DNA from: Myxococcaceae bacterium
Lineage (GTDB): Bacteria > Myxococcota > Myxococcia > Myxococcales > Myxococcaceae
Length of the DNA stretch: 64,000 nt
Direction: 5' to 3'
Assembly (NCBI GenBank): GCA_003818285.1
Contig: RPRB01000003.1
Coordinates: 1 to 64,000, forward strand
A program made the position numbers and the translations under genes. Under the pieces are notes generated by a model, which was not told the origin of the DNA, did not search any database, and saw only the letters and a program-made list of their open reading frames with translations. Positions 39,685-48,965 of this stretch are shown here, piece by piece (within the stretch, counting starts at the first letter, position 1; every line of letters starts with the position of its first letter).

Positions 39685-40875
39685 GTGGACGCGAACTTCC
39701 TCACCGACCTGGCGGCCCGCACGCACGAGCTGCGCGAGCAGGGCCTCTACAAGAACGAGCGCATCCTCGTCTCTCCCCAGAACGCGGCGATCCGCGTCGA
39801 GGGCGGGCGCGAGGTCCTCAACTTCTGCGCCAACAACTATCTCGGTCTGGCCGACCACCCGCGGGTGATCGAGGCCGCCCGCGCCGCGCTGGACACCCAC
39901 GGCTTCGGCATGGCCTCGGTCCGCTTCATCTGCGGAACCCAGGATCTGCACAAGACGCTCGAGGCCCGGCTGAGCCGCTTCCTGGGCACCGAGGACACCA
40001 TCCTCTACTCCAGCTGCTTCGACGCCAACGGCGGCCTGTTCGAGACGCTGCTCGGCGAGGAGGACGCGGTCATCACCGACGCGCTGAACCACGCGTCGAT
40101 CATCGACGGCATCCGGCTCTGCAAGGCGAAGCGGCTTCGCTATGCCAACAACGACATGCGCGAGCTGGAGGCCCACCTTCGAGATTCCTCCGGCGCCCGG
40201 TACCGGCTCATCGCCACCGACGGCGTGTTCTCCATGGACGGGATCATCGCCAACCTGCGCGCCATCTGCGACCTCGCGGACCGCTACAGGGCGCTGGTGA
40301 TGGTGGACGACTCGCACGCGGTGGGCTTCGTCGGGGCCAAGGGCAAGGGGACCCCGGAGTTCTGCGACGTGATGGACCGGGTGGACATCCTCACCGGCAC
40401 GCTGGGGAAGGCGCTCGGGGGCGCGTCCGGCGGCTACACCTCGGGCCGGAGGGAGATCGTCGCCTGGCTGCGGCAGCGGAGCCGCCCGTACCTGTTCTCC
40501 AACTCGCTGATGCCGGCCATCTGCGCCGCCACGCTGACCGTCCTCGACCTGCTCGAGGGAGGCGACGAGCTCCGCAAGCAGCTCCGCGCCAACGCCGAGC
40601 GCTTCCGGAGCGAGATGACCAAGCTGGGCTTCAAGCTCGCCGGAGCCGACCATCCCATCATCCCGGTGATGCTCGGAGACGCGAAGCTGGCCTCGACCTT
40701 CGCCGACCAGATGCTGGCCGAGGGGGTGTACGTCATCGGCTTCAGCTACCCGGTGGTGCCGCAGGGCCAGGCGCGCATCCGGGCCCAGATGTCCGCCGCG
40801 CACACCCGCGAGCAGCTCGACCGGGCCATCGCCGCCTTCGGCAAGGTGGGCCGTGCCCTGGGGGTGATCCGGTGA
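39685..40875 (+). CDS. kbl: Glycine C-acetyltransferase (2-amino-3-ketobutyrate CoA ligase)
   Basis: A 396-residue PLP enzyme starting with [78 protein letters not shown] is highly typical of Kbl. [21 protein letters not shown] and [21 protein letters not shown] include the PLP lysine (GTLGKALGG). It converts 2-amino-3-oxobutyrate plus CoA to glycine and acetyl-CoA. It overlaps the tdh start by four bases (GTGA), giving the standard threonine-degradation operon. Confidence 0.95.
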   Translation: MDANFLTDLAARTHELREQGLYKNERILVSPQNAAIRVEGGREVLNFCANNYLGLADHPRVIEAARAALDTHGFGMASVRFICGTQDLHKTLEARLSRFLGTEDTILYSSCFDANGGLFETLLGEEDAVITDALNHASIIDGIRLCKAKRLRYANNDMRELEAHLRDSSGARYRLIATDGVFSMDGIIANLRAICDLADRYRALVMVDDSHAVGFVGAKGKGTPEFCDVMDRVDILTGTLGKALGGASGGYTSGRREIVAWLRQRSRPYLFSNSLMPAICAATLTVLDLLEGGDELRKQLRANAERFRSEMTKLGFKLAGADHPIIPVMLGDAKLASTFADQMLAEGVYVIGFSYPVVPQGQARIRAQMSAAHTREQLDRAIAAFGKVGRALGVIR

Positions 40876-41900
40876 GAGCGCTGGTCAAGGCCAAGGCCGA
40901 GCCGGGCATCTGGATGCAGGACGTGCCGGTGCCGGAGATCGGCCCCAACGACGTCCTGATCAGGGTCCGCAAGGCCAGCATCTGCGGGACCGACATCCAC
41001 ATCTGGAACTGGGACGCCTGGTCGCAGAAGACCATCAAGGTGCCGATGGTCATCGGGCACGAGTTCATGGGGGAGATCGCCAGGCTCGGGGCCGAGGTCA
41101 CCGGCTTCGAGGTGGGCGAACGGGTCAGTGGCGAGGGGCACATCACCTGCGGCCACTGCCGGAACTGCCGCGCGGGGAAGCGCCACCTCTGCCGGAACAC
41201 CGTGGGGCTGGGAGTGAACCGGCCGGGCTGCTTCGCCGAGTACGTGTTCCTCCCCGCCTTCAACGTCTTCCGGGTCCCCAAGGAGATCCCCGACGACATC
41301 GCCTCCTTCTTCGATCCCCTGGGCAACGCGGTGCACACCGCCCTCTCCTTCGACCTGGTGGGCGAGGACGTGCTCATCACCGGGGCCGGCCCCATCGGGG
41401 TCATGGCCGCGGCCATCTCGAGGCACGTCGGTGCCCGGCACGTGGTGGTGACCGACGTGAACCCCTACCGGCTCGAGCTCGCCCGGAAGATGGGCGCGAC
41501 CCGGGCGGTGGACGTGCGCACCCAGACGCTGGGCGACGTGATGCGGAGCCTGGGGATGACCGAGGGCTTCGACGTGGGAATGGAGATGTCCGGCAACGGC
41601 CAGGCGTTCCGGGACCTGCTCGGGGTGATGAACCACGGCGGGCGGGTGGCCATCCTCGGCATCCCGCCCAACGAGGTCTCGATCGACTGGAACCAGGTCA
41701 TCTTCAAGGGCCTGGTGCTCAAGGGCGTGTACGGCCGGGAGATGTTCGAGACCTGGTACAAGATGGTGGCCATGCTCCAGAGCGGGCTCGACGTGGCGCC
41801 GGTGGTGACCCATCGCTTCCCGGCCGCTCAGTACGCCGAGGCGTTCGAGGCCATGCGCTCGGGGCAGAGCGGCAAGGTCATCCTCGACTGGGCGGGCTGA
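40872..41900 (+). CDS. tdh: L-threonine 3-dehydrogenase
   Basis: A 342-residue zinc-dependent MDR dehydrogenase oxidising threonine to 2-amino-3-oxobutyrate, the Kbl substrate. Catalytic zinc: [17 protein letters not shown] (Cys) and [10 protein letters not shown] (His, Glu). Structural zinc: [15 protein letters not shown] (four Cys). NAD site: [42 protein letters not shown]. Length equals the family norm (341-343). GTG start overlapping kbl; the PRPP-synthetase-like gene begins ten bases after its stop, so three genes probably share one transcript. Confidence 0.95.
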   Translation: MRALVKAKAEPGIWMQDVPVPEIGPNDVLIRVRKASICGTDIHIWNWDAWSQKTIKVPMVIGHEFMGEIARLGAEVTGFEVGERVSGEGHITCGHCRNCRAGKRHLCRNTVGLGVNRPGCFAEYVFLPAFNVFRVPKEIPDDIASFFDPLGNAVHTALSFDLVGEDVLITGAGPIGVMAAAISRHVGARHVVVTDVNPYRLELARKMGATRAVDVRTQTLGDVMRSLGMTEGFDVGMEMSGNGQAFRDLLGVMNHGGRVAILGIPPNEVSIDWNQVIFKGLVLKGVYGREMFETWYKMVAMLQSGLDVAPVVTHRFPAAQYAEAFEAMRSGQSGKVILDWAG

Positions 41901-41910
41901 GGCTCCGCCG

Positions 41911-42831
41911 GTGGGAGAGCACTCCAGGCTCATCTTCTCCACGGCGGCGGACGCGGTCCTGGCGGAGAAGCTGTGCGCGCTCGGGGTCGGCGTCCCGGGC
42001 GACATCGAGCGCGAGACCTTCCCCGACGGCGAGCGGGGCCTGCGGCTGGCGAGCCCGGTGGCGGACTCGGATGCGTTCCTCGTGGGCGGCACGGGCAGCG
42101 ACGCCGACACGCTCGAGCTCTATGACCTCGCCTGTGCGCTGGTCGAATACGGCGTGCACGCGCTGACGCTGGTGGTGCCCTACTTCGGGTACTCGACGCA
42201 GGAGCGCCCCAGCAAGCAGGGAGAGAGCGTCACCGCGAAGACCCGGGCCCGGCTGCTCTCCTCCATCCCCCTGCCCGACGGTGGCCTCCGGGTCCTGCTG
42301 GTGGACCTCCACACCGCCGGCCTGCCCTTCTACTTCGAGGGCGGAGTACGGCCCGTCCACGTCACCGCGCGGCCCCTCATGGCCGAGGCCATCCGGGCGC
42401 TCGCCCCGGGCGGGTGCGTGGTGGCGAGCACCGACGCCGGCCGTGCCAAGTACGTGGAGGCGCTGGCCAACGACCTGCACGTGGACGCGAGCTTCGTCTT
42501 CAAGCGCCGCGACGCGGGCGGGACCCGGCTGCTGGCGGTGAGCGCCCGGGTGGCCGGGCAACACGTGATGCTCTACGACGACATGGTGCGTACCGGCAGC
42601 TCGCTGCTCTCCGCGGCGGAGGCGTACCGCGAGGTCGGCGCGAGCCGGATCACCGCGCTGGCCACCCACGGCGTGCTCCCCGGAGATGCGGTGGGACGGC
42701 TGGAGCGCAGCGGCCTGTTCGACCGGCTCATCGTCACCGACACCCATCCGCGGGCGCGCCAGCTCGCCGGCGGATTCGTCGAGGTCCGCTCGGTGGTCCC
42801 GCTCCTGGCCGCAGCGCTCCGGGCGAGGTAG
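41911..42831 (+). CDS. Ribose-phosphate pyrophosphokinase-like protein
   Basis: A 306-residue protein, starting with GTG, with the Prs fold. IFSTAADAVLAEKLCALGVGVPGDIERETFPDGERGLRLASPV matches the N-terminal half, and LTLVVPYFGYSTQERPSKQGESVTAKTRARLLSS aligns with the flexible RQDRK...E.ISAK loop of PRPP synthetase, but with YSTQERPSKQGESVTAK instead. The PRPP-binding loop is VMLYDDMVRTGSSL, and LLVDLHTAGLPFYF corresponds to the D.H.....F metal region. It might make PRPP from ribose 5-phosphate and ATP, or be a divergent paralogue. Cotranscription with kbl-tdh is likely from the ten-base gap. Confidence 0.8.
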   Translation: MGEHSRLIFSTAADAVLAEKLCALGVGVPGDIERETFPDGERGLRLASPVADSDAFLVGGTGSDADTLELYDLACALVEYGVHALTLVVPYFGYSTQERPSKQGESVTAKTRARLLSSIPLPDGGLRVLLVDLHTAGLPFYFEGGVRPVHVTARPLMAEAIRALAPGGCVVASTDAGRAKYVEALANDLHVDASFVFKRRDAGGTRLLAVSARVAGQHVMLYDDMVRTGSSLLSAAEAYREVGASRITALATHGVLPGDAVGRLERSGLFDRLIVTDTHPRARQLAGGFVEVRSVVPLLAAALRAR

Positions 42832-42949
42832 CCCCGGGTCTTCCTCGGGCCCCGTCCCGGGCGCCGGCCGAGCGCCGCCCATCACACACTCCCTGTCCCT
42901 GGTCAGCACCGACCGCTGGGCACCCTGCAAGAAGGTCAACAGTGCGCCG

Positions 42950-45061
42950 ATGGATCGTGCCGGCGACCTCGGGACGGATGGTCCGCCCCCCGGACGCCGC
43001 TGGTACAACCATGAGATCTTGGCCTCGGAAGACCCGGCGTCTCGGACGAGCGTGCTGCTCGTCGACGACAACGCCGACAACCTCCTCGCCCTCTCCGCCG
43101 TACTCGACCGGCTCAAGCTTCGTCTGGTCCAGGTGACCTCCGGCGCCCGGGCTCTGGCGCTCGCCGAGGAGGAGGAGTTCGCGGCCATCATCCTGGACGT
43201 GCAGATGCCGGTGCTGGACGGGTTCGAGACCGCCCGGCTGCTCCGGATGCAGCGGCGCACCGATCGGACGCCGATCATCTTCCTCACCGCGAACTCGCAC
43301 GACCCGTCCCTCAGCCTGCGCGGCTACGCCGAGGGGGCGGTGGACTACCTGGTGAAGCCGTTCGACCCGGCGATCCTCCGTTCCAAGGTCTCGGTGTTCG
43401 TGTCGCTGTACGAGGCCCGCCGGACGGTGCAGCACCAGGAAGCGCTCCTCCGCGAGCACGCGCTCGAGGCGCAGCGGCGGGAGAGCGAGTCCCGCTACCA
43501 CTCGCTCGCCGAGGCCGTTCCGCAGATCGTCTGGACCGCCGACGCGGCCGGCAGGATCTCGTATGCCAACCGGGCGTGGACGGAGTTCATCGGCATCCCG
43601 GCCCAGCAGCTGGTCAGCTGGAAGCACATCATCCACCCCGAAGACCATCCGGCGGTGAAGGCGGCGCGGGACCGAGCCCGGGGGAAAGAGACCGTCTTCG
43701 AGGTCGCTTTCCGGCTGCGCTCCGCCACGGGGGAGTACCGCTGGCACATGGCCCGGTCGATGCCCACCCAGGACGCGCAGGGTCATCTCGACGGCTGGGT
43801 GGGCACGGCGACCGACGTGGACGACCAGCATCGGAGCGAGGCAAGTGCTCGCTTCCTGGCCGAGGCCAGCAGCGCGCTGGGTGCGTCACTCGAGCTCCGG
43901 GAGGTCCTCGCCCGCGTCTGCGCCCGGGCAGTCCCGGCGGCGGCCGACCTGTGCGCGGTCCACTTCCGGAGTGACGACGGCCTGGTTCGCGAGGTCGCCG
44001 CGATTCCCCGCCTCGCCGAGTGGCTGAATCCACCCGGCGCCGATCCGGTGGAGGTTCTCGGCGTCGCCGAGGTGTTCTCCTCCGGAGCGCTGGCCTGCGG
44101 CGAGACCGCTCCCCTGGGGCTCGGTCGATGGATCTCGGTTCCGCTGGTCAGCCGGGGCGAGGTCCTCGGCGTGCTGACCCTGGGCAAGCTTCCGGGCCCC
44201 GACCCCGGAATCCTCTCGGGGGACCTCGTGGAGGAGCTCGCACGCCGTGTGGCTCTGGCCGCGGACAACGTGCGCCTCTACCAGGATGCGCGGGAGGCGA
44301 TCCGGCTCCGCGACGAGTTCCTGTCGGTGGCCAGCCACGAGCTGCGCACCCCGCTGACGCCCCTGAACCTCAAGCTCGGCATGCTGCGGCGGGTCGCGGA
44401 GCAGGCCGCGAGCGGGACGCTGCCGGCGGCCGAGGTGGCGGCGGACGTGGGCGTGGCCGTCCGGCACGTGCAGCGGCTCACCAACCTGGTCGACCACCTG
44501 CTCGACGTGGCGCGCATCCGCGCCGGGAAGCTGCCGCTCCACCTGGAGGTGGTGGACCTCGCGGAGGTCGTCCAGGACGCCGGCGCCCGGCTGGCCGCGA
44601 TGGCGAACGAGGTGGGCTCGGCGGTGGAGGTCGAGGCGCCGGAGCGCTGCACCGGAGTGTGGGACCGGATGCGGCTCGAGCAGATCGTCACCAACCTCCT
44701 GGGCAACGCTCTCAAGTACGGCGCGGGGAAGCCGGTGCGGGTCCGGCTCGAGGAGCAGGGGCCCGGCCAGGTGGCGCTCACGGTTCGCGACGGGGGCATC
44801 GGCATGGAGCAGTCGGTGCTCGGGCGCATCTTCGGCCGGTTCGAGCGCGGCCACTCCGGGCGCAACTACCCCGGCCTGGGGCTGGGGCTGTACATCACGC
44901 GACAGATCGTCACCGCGCTCGAGGGGACCATCTCGGTGGAGAGCACGCCGGGACAGGGCTCGGTGTTCACGGTGCTCCTCCCGCGGTCGCGCTCGGAGCT
45001 CGAGCCGGACACCCCGGTGCCGGGGCAGGTGGCCGCCCGTCAGGGCGTGCCGGGCGCGTAG
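42950..45061 (+). CDS. Receiver-PAS-GAF hybrid sensor histidine kinase
   Basis: A 703-residue cytoplasmic signalling protein with no membrane segment. Domains in order: receiver at ~35-150 (SVLLVDDNADNLLALSAVLD, phospho-Asp in IILDVQMPVLDG, Lys in YLVKPFDPAIL); PAS at ~180-310 (VPQIVWTADAAGRISYANRAWTEFIGIP...DGWVGTATDVDDQHRSE); GAF at ~320-460; HisKA at ~475-545 (DEFLSVASHELRTPLTPLNLKLGML, His phosphorylation site); HATPase to ~690 (MRLEQIVTNLLGNALKYG, VRDGGIGM, GLGLGLYITRQIV). The N-terminal receiver suggests it acts in a phosphorelay or is controlled by another kinase. ATG 42950 is my start; the track's longer form overlaps the preceding gene. No cognate regulator is adjacent. Confidence 0.9.
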   Translation: MDRAGDLGTDGPPPGRRWYNHEILASEDPASRTSVLLVDDNADNLLALSAVLDRLKLRLVQVTSGARALALAEEEEFAAIILDVQMPVLDGFETARLLRMQRRTDRTPIIFLTANSHDPSLSLRGYAEGAVDYLVKPFDPAILRSKVSVFVSLYEARRTVQHQEALLREHALEAQRRESESRYHSLAEAVPQIVWTADAAGRISYANRAWTEFIGIPAQQLVSWKHIIHPEDHPAVKAARDRARGKETVFEVAFRLRSATGEYRWHMARSMPTQDAQGHLDGWVGTATDVDDQHRSEASARFLAEASSALGASLELREVLARVCARAVPAAADLCAVHFRSDDGLVREVAAIPRLAEWLNPPGADPVEVLGVAEVFSSGALACGETAPLGLGRWISVPLVSRGEVLGVLTLGKLPGPDPGILSGDLVEELARRVALAADNVRLYQDAREAIRLRDEFLSVASHELRTPLTPLNLKLGMLRRVAEQAASGTLPAAEVAADVGVAVRHVQRLTNLVDHLLDVARIRAGKLPLHLEVVDLAEVVQDAGARLAAMANEVGSAVEVEAPERCTGVWDRMRLEQIVTNLLGNALKYGAGKPVRVRLEEQGPGQVALTVRDGGIGMEQSVLGRIFGRFERGHSGRNYPGLGLGLYITRQIVTALEGTISVESTPGQGSVFTVLLPRSRSELEPDTPVPGQVAARQGVPGA

Positions 45062-45975
45062 AGGAAGCGCTCGGGCCGGGTGCCGCCATCGCCCAGGCCG
45101 ATGACCACCCAGGACTCGAGACCCTCCGTCGTCCGCCGGTAGGTGAGGCCGTCGAAATACAGCGCCGAGCGCGCGGCGCGGACCAGGGGGAACTCCACGG
45201 CACGCTCGGGTGACTCCCAGCCGCGGAGGTCGGGCGCGAAGTGCTTCAGCCGGAGGCTGAGGGAACCGCCGGCCTCCACCACGGTCATCAGCTCGTAGAA
45301 GGTGACCTGGTTGCCGCGGCTGCCGCGGTAGGTGCCGGCGAGCGAGGCCGCGGCGGGGGGGAGCCAGGCTTCCTCGGAGACTCCCCCCAGGCCCTGGCCG
45401 ACCCATGCGCCGGCGAGCCACGACGCGGCGGAGGCGCGGGCGGCGGGGAGGTCGGCACCGGGTGCGGCCTGGAGCACCGGCGGGCTCTGGGGAGTGGAGG
45501 GCGGCACCGCGGGGCGGTTGCGGACGATGCGCGAGAGGCGGAGCTGCTCGGGGCGATCGCCGGGGCGATCGAGTTCCAGCAGCACGCTGTCTCCCGAGCG
45601 ACGCACGCGGATCCCCTCGAAGGTCACCTCGGTGTCGGAGATGGAGACCAGCCGCCTCGGGGTGGGCGACTCCTGTGAGTCGCGCCCGGCCAGCCGGGCG
45701 TCGAACCGCTTGAAGCGGAGGAGGAGCGAGCCGCCGCTCTCGACGACGCTGGCCAGCGCGTAGCCGAGGACCTGTCCTTCGCGGATGCGACGGAGGACAC
45801 CGACCAGGGTCCCGGCCCCGGGGGGAAGCCAGAAGGCGTCGACGCGGCCGCTCGGGCCGTCACCTTGCCACTCACCGGCAATCCATCCGAGCGCCGCGAC
45901 CTCACCGCGCGGGGGGCCGGCGAGCGCTGGCGTGGCGAGCAGCGTCAGGGCGAGAAACGGGGTGCGGAACCTCAT
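45040..45975 (-). CDS. Exported tandem DUF6265-like protein
   Basis: A 311-residue protein with a signal peptide (MRFRTPFLALTLLATPALA) and two copies of one domain. Copy 1: LGWIAGEWQGDGPSGRVDAFWLPPGAGTLVGVLRRIREGQVLGYALASVVESGGSLLLRFKRFDARLAG. Copy 2: ASWLAGAWVGQGLGGVSEEAWLPPAAASLAGTYRGSRGNQVTFYELMTVVEAGGSLSLRLKHFAPDLRG. Each has the WLAGxWxG...EEAWLPP..G...G...R pattern of the DUF6265 lipocalin-like family. Function unknown; a ligand-binding barrel in the periplasm is plausible. The 3' end overlaps the convergent kinase gene by 22 bases. Confidence 0.8.
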   Translation of the reverse strand: MRFRTPFLALTLLATPALAGPPRGEVAALGWIAGEWQGDGPSGRVDAFWLPPGAGTLVGVLRRIREGQVLGYALASVVESGGSLLLRFKRFDARLAGRDSQESPTPRRLVSISDTEVTFEGIRVRRSGDSVLLELDRPGDRPEQLRLSRIVRNRPAVPPSTPQSPPVLQAAPGADLPAARASAASWLAGAWVGQGLGGVSEEAWLPPAAASLAGTYRGSRGNQVTFYELMTVVEAGGSLSLRLKHFAPDLRGWESPERAVEFPLVRAARSALYFDGLTYRRTTEGLESWVVIGLGDGGTRPERFLYAPGTP

Positions 45976-46066
45976 GGCGCGAGGGCCCCCGAGGGCGGAG
46001 AGTCGAGGTCTCGCATCGATCGCCCCGGCGCGCCACACCGGAGTGCCGACGCGCGTGGACCTCGCC

Positions 46067-46085
46067 GATCCCGTTTTCCGGGATC
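46067..46085. repeat. Small perfect hairpin in divergent gap
   Basis: GATCCCG-TTTTC-CGGGATC, a 7-bp stem, lies in the 295-base gap between the DUF6265-like and HTH/zinc-ribbon genes. Nearby GGATC...GGGGATCC (46080-46111) repeats the half-site. It may be an operator or a transcript-end structure; no T-run follows. The rest of the gap holds no recognisable feature beyond the TTG start region of the next gene. Confidence 0.35.
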
Positions 46086-46270
46086 TCCGGTTTGGCCTTG
46101 TCCGGGGATCCGCTGCTCGCGCGCGTACCGAGCGATGACGGACAGTCGCTCGTTCGAGTTGTTCACACTCGCTGGGAGCGAGATCCACGGGCGCCCCGCG
46201 GCAGGAGCATCCTGCGCGCAAAGTTGGACCGGGCCGCGGGTGCGTCGTTCGATGCCCGGCACGAGGAGCG

Positions 46271-46858
46271 TTGACCACCGACGAAGGACACAAGCTGCGT
46301 CTCGCGCTTCGTCTCGCGGGCGTGACACAGGCCCGTGCGGCGAAGGTGCTGGACGCGCGGCAGACCCAGCTCTCGGCGTGGATGGCGCTGGGCAAGGGTC
46401 CGAACGACGTGGTGCAACGGCTCGAGGCGGCGTTCGGCTTCGAGACCGACGCCCTGGTCGACACCTGTCCACGGCGGGGCGGGAGCCTGCTGTGCCACCG
46501 CTACAAGCCGCGCGACTCGACGCTGTGCGTGGCCTGCGCGAGGGGGCTGCCGCCGGTGGCCGTGGTGCCGCTGGACGGCGACGGGAGCGTCGACGACCGC
46601 GGGCCGACCTGCGTGAGCTGCGGGAGGTCCGAGGCCGACCAGGTGCGGCTGCGGCTGGCCCGGATGCTGTCGGGCGGCCTCCGGGTGCCCATCGGCTCCG
46701 CCGGGGCGAACGCCGTGTTCATCTGCACCCAGTGCCGGAATGCCCACCGCCACCAGCTCCTGCGCTGCCCGGAGTGTGACGGCTGGATGCGTGGCGGGCG
46801 CGACCGCTGCCACCGCTGCGTGCTGCGGGCCGGGAGCGGGGACGCCAGGCCCCCCTGA
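46271..46858 (+). CDS. HTH protein with three predicted zinc ribbons
   Basis: A 195-residue protein, start TTG 46271 with GAGGAG directly upstream. Residues ~8-62 (KLRLALRLAGVTQARAAKVLDARQTQLSAWMALGKGPNDVVQRLEAAFG) fit an XRE/Cro-type helix-turn-helix. Twelve cysteines follow as pairs: C66/C75, C86xxC89, C114xxC117, C152xxC155, C166xxC169, C180xxC183, compatible with three zinc ribbons. The HTH in the TTG-started region argues for this start over the internal ATG. I do not recognise the full architecture. A DNA- or RNA-binding regulator with zinc-stabilised modules is the natural inference. No operon partner; convergent with a VOC gene. Confidence 0.7.
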   Translation: MTTDEGHKLRLALRLAGVTQARAAKVLDARQTQLSAWMALGKGPNDVVQRLEAAFGFETDALVDTCPRRGGSLLCHRYKPRDSTLCVACARGLPPVAVVPLDGDGSVDDRGPTCVSCGRSEADQVRLRLARMLSGGLRVPIGSAGANAVFICTQCRNAHRHQLLRCPECDGWMRGGRDRCHRCVLRAGSGDARPP

Positions 46859-46873
46859 GTCGGGCACGCCGGC

Positions 46874-47245
46874 TCAGCCGTTCCGCGGCGAGTGGAGGGC
46901 CACCGAGTTCCCCTCGGTGTCCCGGAAGACGGCGATGAAGCCGGGATCGCCGATGTCGGTCTTCGGCATGAGCAGGGTGCCGCCGGCGCCGCGGATGCGC
47001 TCGACGCAGCCGTCGAGCTTCCCGGCCGCGTCGAGGTAGATGAGCGTGCCCTCGGAGGAGGGCTTCCGGCGCCCGTCCATGATGAGGGCGCCGCCGGCGT
47101 CGCTCTGCCCCGCCGGGAACATGGCGTGGGGGACGCCGCCGAAGACCTCCCGCTTCAGGCGGACGCCGAGGACGGTCTCGTAGAAGCGGACGGCGCGGTC
47201 CAGGTCCTGGGTGGGGATCTCGAACCAGGTGAGTGCGTTGGCCAT
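46874..47245 (-). CDS. VOC family protein (YafY-linked type)
   Basis: A 123-residue VOC domain: MANALTWFEIPTQDLDRAVRFYETVLGVRLKREVFGGVPHAMFP..., GCVERIRGAGGTLLMPKTDIGDPGFIAVFRDTEGNSVALHS. It is the same small type as the gene at 6979. It is divergent from a YafY/DeoR-type regulator across 98 bases, a very common pairing, so the regulator probably controls it. Metal ligands are not obvious beyond the terminal ALHS. Function unknown. Confidence 0.87.
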   Translation of the reverse strand: MANALTWFEIPTQDLDRAVRFYETVLGVRLKREVFGGVPHAMFPAGQSDAGGALIMDGRRKPSSEGTLIYLDAAGKLDGCVERIRGAGGTLLMPKTDIGDPGFIAVFRDTEGNSVALHSPRNG

Positions 47246-47316
47246 GGGATTGCTCCGTGTCGGGTGTGCGGTCTCGCGACAATCACGAGTGCGGCCGGGA
47301 AGATGGCTTGCCCCGA

Positions 47317-47335
47317 TGTCAGGTGTCTGTCAGGT
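47317..47335. promoter_or_regulatory. Candidate operator: TGTCAGGT direct repeat
   Basis: TGTCAGGT occurs at 47317-47324 and 47328-47335, exactly 11 bases apart (one helical turn), just before the regulator start and within the divergent promoter region shared with the VOC gene. TGTCAGG repeats are typical near YafY-type regulators as I recall. It is therefore the likeliest binding site of the adjacent regulator. Confidence 0.5.
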
Positions 47336-47343
47336 TTGTTGGG

Positions 47344-47976
47344 ATGCGCCGGCAGGCAAGGCTGTTCGCACTGGCAGAGCACCTCCGGGCCCGGCGGACG
47401 GGGGTGACGGCGGCCGAGCTGGCGGACCGCTTCGGGGTGACGCTGCGGACGATCTACCGCGACCTCGACGCGCTGCGTGAGGCCGAGCTGCCCATCTCGG
47501 CCGAGCGCGGGCGCGGGGGCGGCTACGCGCTGGACCGGACGTACTCGCTGCCGCCGGTGAACTTCACGGCGCGGGAGGCGGCGCTTCTGTCGGCGCTGGG
47601 TGACTGGGCGATCCGGATGCGGCTGGTGCCGTTCACGCGGACGCTGCAGGGAAGCATCGACAAGGTGCGGGGGGCGCTGGCAGCGTCGGCGCAGCGGGAA
47701 CTGCTGGAGCTGATGCGGGAGCTGACCTTCGTGGGCATCCCAGCGCATCCGGCGGCGCCGGGCGTGCGCGAGGCAGTGGAGGACGCGTGGTTCGAGCGGC
47801 GGGTGACGCGCATTCGCTACCGCGCGTCGGACGGGACGGTGACCGACCGGCGAGTGCGGGTACGGGGGCTCACGATGGAGCGCTCGCTGACGATGGTGCA
47901 CTGCGACGACCTGGAGCGCGGAGAGCGACGGACGCTGCGGCTGGACCGGATCGAGAAGGCGAAGCTCGACGCGTGA
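47344..47976 (+). CDS. YafY/DeoR-type HTH transcriptional regulator with WYL-like domain
   Basis: A 210-residue regulator. The N-terminal wHTH is MRRQARLFALAEHLRARRTGVTAAELADRFGVTLRTIYRDLDALREAELPISAERGRGGGYALDRTYSLPPVNFTAREAALLSAL, the standard YafY opening. The C-terminal part (EDAWFERRVTRIRYRASDGTVTDRRVRVRGLTMERSLTMVHCDDLERGERRTLRLDRIEKAKL) is a short WYL-type ligand-binding domain. ATG 47344 starts the conserved RxxRLFALAEHLR segment. It lies divergent to a VOC gene with a TGTCAGGT repeat between them, and probably autoregulates. Confidence 0.88.
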   Translation: MRRQARLFALAEHLRARRTGVTAAELADRFGVTLRTIYRDLDALREAELPISAERGRGGGYALDRTYSLPPVNFTAREAALLSALGDWAIRMRLVPFTRTLQGSIDKVRGALAASAQRELLELMRELTFVGIPAHPAAPGVREAVEDAWFERRVTRIRYRASDGTVTDRRVRVRGLTMERSLTMVHCDDLERGERRTLRLDRIEKAKLDA

Positions 47977-48009
47977 TGGGCGGCGGCCCTTTGCTCGCAA
48001 AGAGCGTGC

Positions 48010-48909
48010 TCAGCGCGCAGGAGGATTGAAGGGCGAGGTCTCGCCGCGCGCCCAGCGGAGGGGAATCGCGCCGGTTCGCTCCACGACCTGCTCGATGGAG
48101 AAGCGCAGGACCCGCTCGGCGCCGGGAATGGTGGCCGCCGCCTCGGGGGACCAGTCGATCTCCAAATTGCCGGTGAGCTGAAGCGTGGAGCCGGTCTCGG
48201 GCTCGAGGAAGAGCAGCCCGGCGGGCGGATGCACGGCGGTGTTGCCGAGGGACTGGAAGAGCCTGTTCCCCGTGTAGTCGCCCCAGACGAGCGTCCGGGG
48301 GCCGGTGACCCGGACGAATCCGGCCGCTCCTCCTCGATGAGAGGCGTCCGCGCCGGCGTCGGGGTGCATCGTCCCGAGGAACAGGGTTTCGGCGCTCTCG
48401 ATCCACCGACGCTGGCGGTCATCGAGGCGATCCGACGTCTGGGGGTCCGCGTGGGAAACGGGCCCGTCCGGAAGCTTCGTGTAGGCGTGGATGTACTTGG
48501 GGCAGTTGCCGAACGCCTCACGAACGTCGATCGAGATCCCCGGTCCGATGGAGCGAACCGTGCCGTTCACGCGATACCGGCGGCGGGCCGCGAAGGAGAT
48601 CACGAGCAGGCCGACGGAGCTCCCGGGGGAGATCGCCGCGGCGATCGGATCGCGGATGTCCGGACCGACCGTCACGTCGAGCTGGATCCCATCTTCGGAA
48701 CTGACCAGGAAACCAGGCTGACCGGTGAGGATGCTGACCCACACCTGTCCGCCCACACCCTCGGCAGCGACCATGGCGAACCGCCGCTTGGCGAGGAAGG
48801 TCTGTGCATCCGGCCGAATCGCCGTCCGGAGCATCTGTCCGACCCGTCGTGCCTCACCGCGCACGCCGGCGCGGTCCTGAACGAGAAGCTCGCCCTCGTG
48901 GAACGTCAC
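48010..48909 (-). CDS. Pyridoxamine 5'-phosphate oxidase-like (FMN-binding) protein
   Basis: A 299-residue protein starting with GTG (VTFHEGELLVQDRAGVRGEARRVGQMLR). The FHEGE..VQ..AGV opening, LAKRRFAMVAAEGVGGQVWVSILTGQPGFL, DGIQLDV and LLVISFAARRRYRVNGTVRSIGPGISIDVREAFGNCPKYI are recurrent in a PNPOx-like split-barrel family; CPKYI is the end of the first barrel. A second half (ESAETLFLGTMHPDAGADASHRGGAAGFVRVTGPRTLVWGDYTGNRLFQSLGN) completes the FMN/cofactor site. The SHRGG..GF..V motif is typical of these flavin-binding oxidases. Precise reaction unknown. Convergent with the YafY-type gene. Confidence 0.82.
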   Translation of the reverse strand: MTFHEGELLVQDRAGVRGEARRVGQMLRTAIRPDAQTFLAKRRFAMVAAEGVGGQVWVSILTGQPGFLVSSEDGIQLDVTVGPDIRDPIAAAISPGSSVGLLVISFAARRRYRVNGTVRSIGPGISIDVREAFGNCPKYIHAYTKLPDGPVSHADPQTSDRLDDRQRRWIESAETLFLGTMHPDAGADASHRGGAAGFVRVTGPRTLVWGDYTGNRLFQSLGNTAVHPPAGLLFLEPETGSTLQLTGNLEIDWSPEAAATIPGAERVLRFSIEQVVERTGAIPLRWARGETSPFNPPAR

Positions 48910-48965
48910 GCGGGGCTGTAGTGCCCGGGCGCTGGCGGTTCAACCGAATTGCTGTGATCGGCGCT

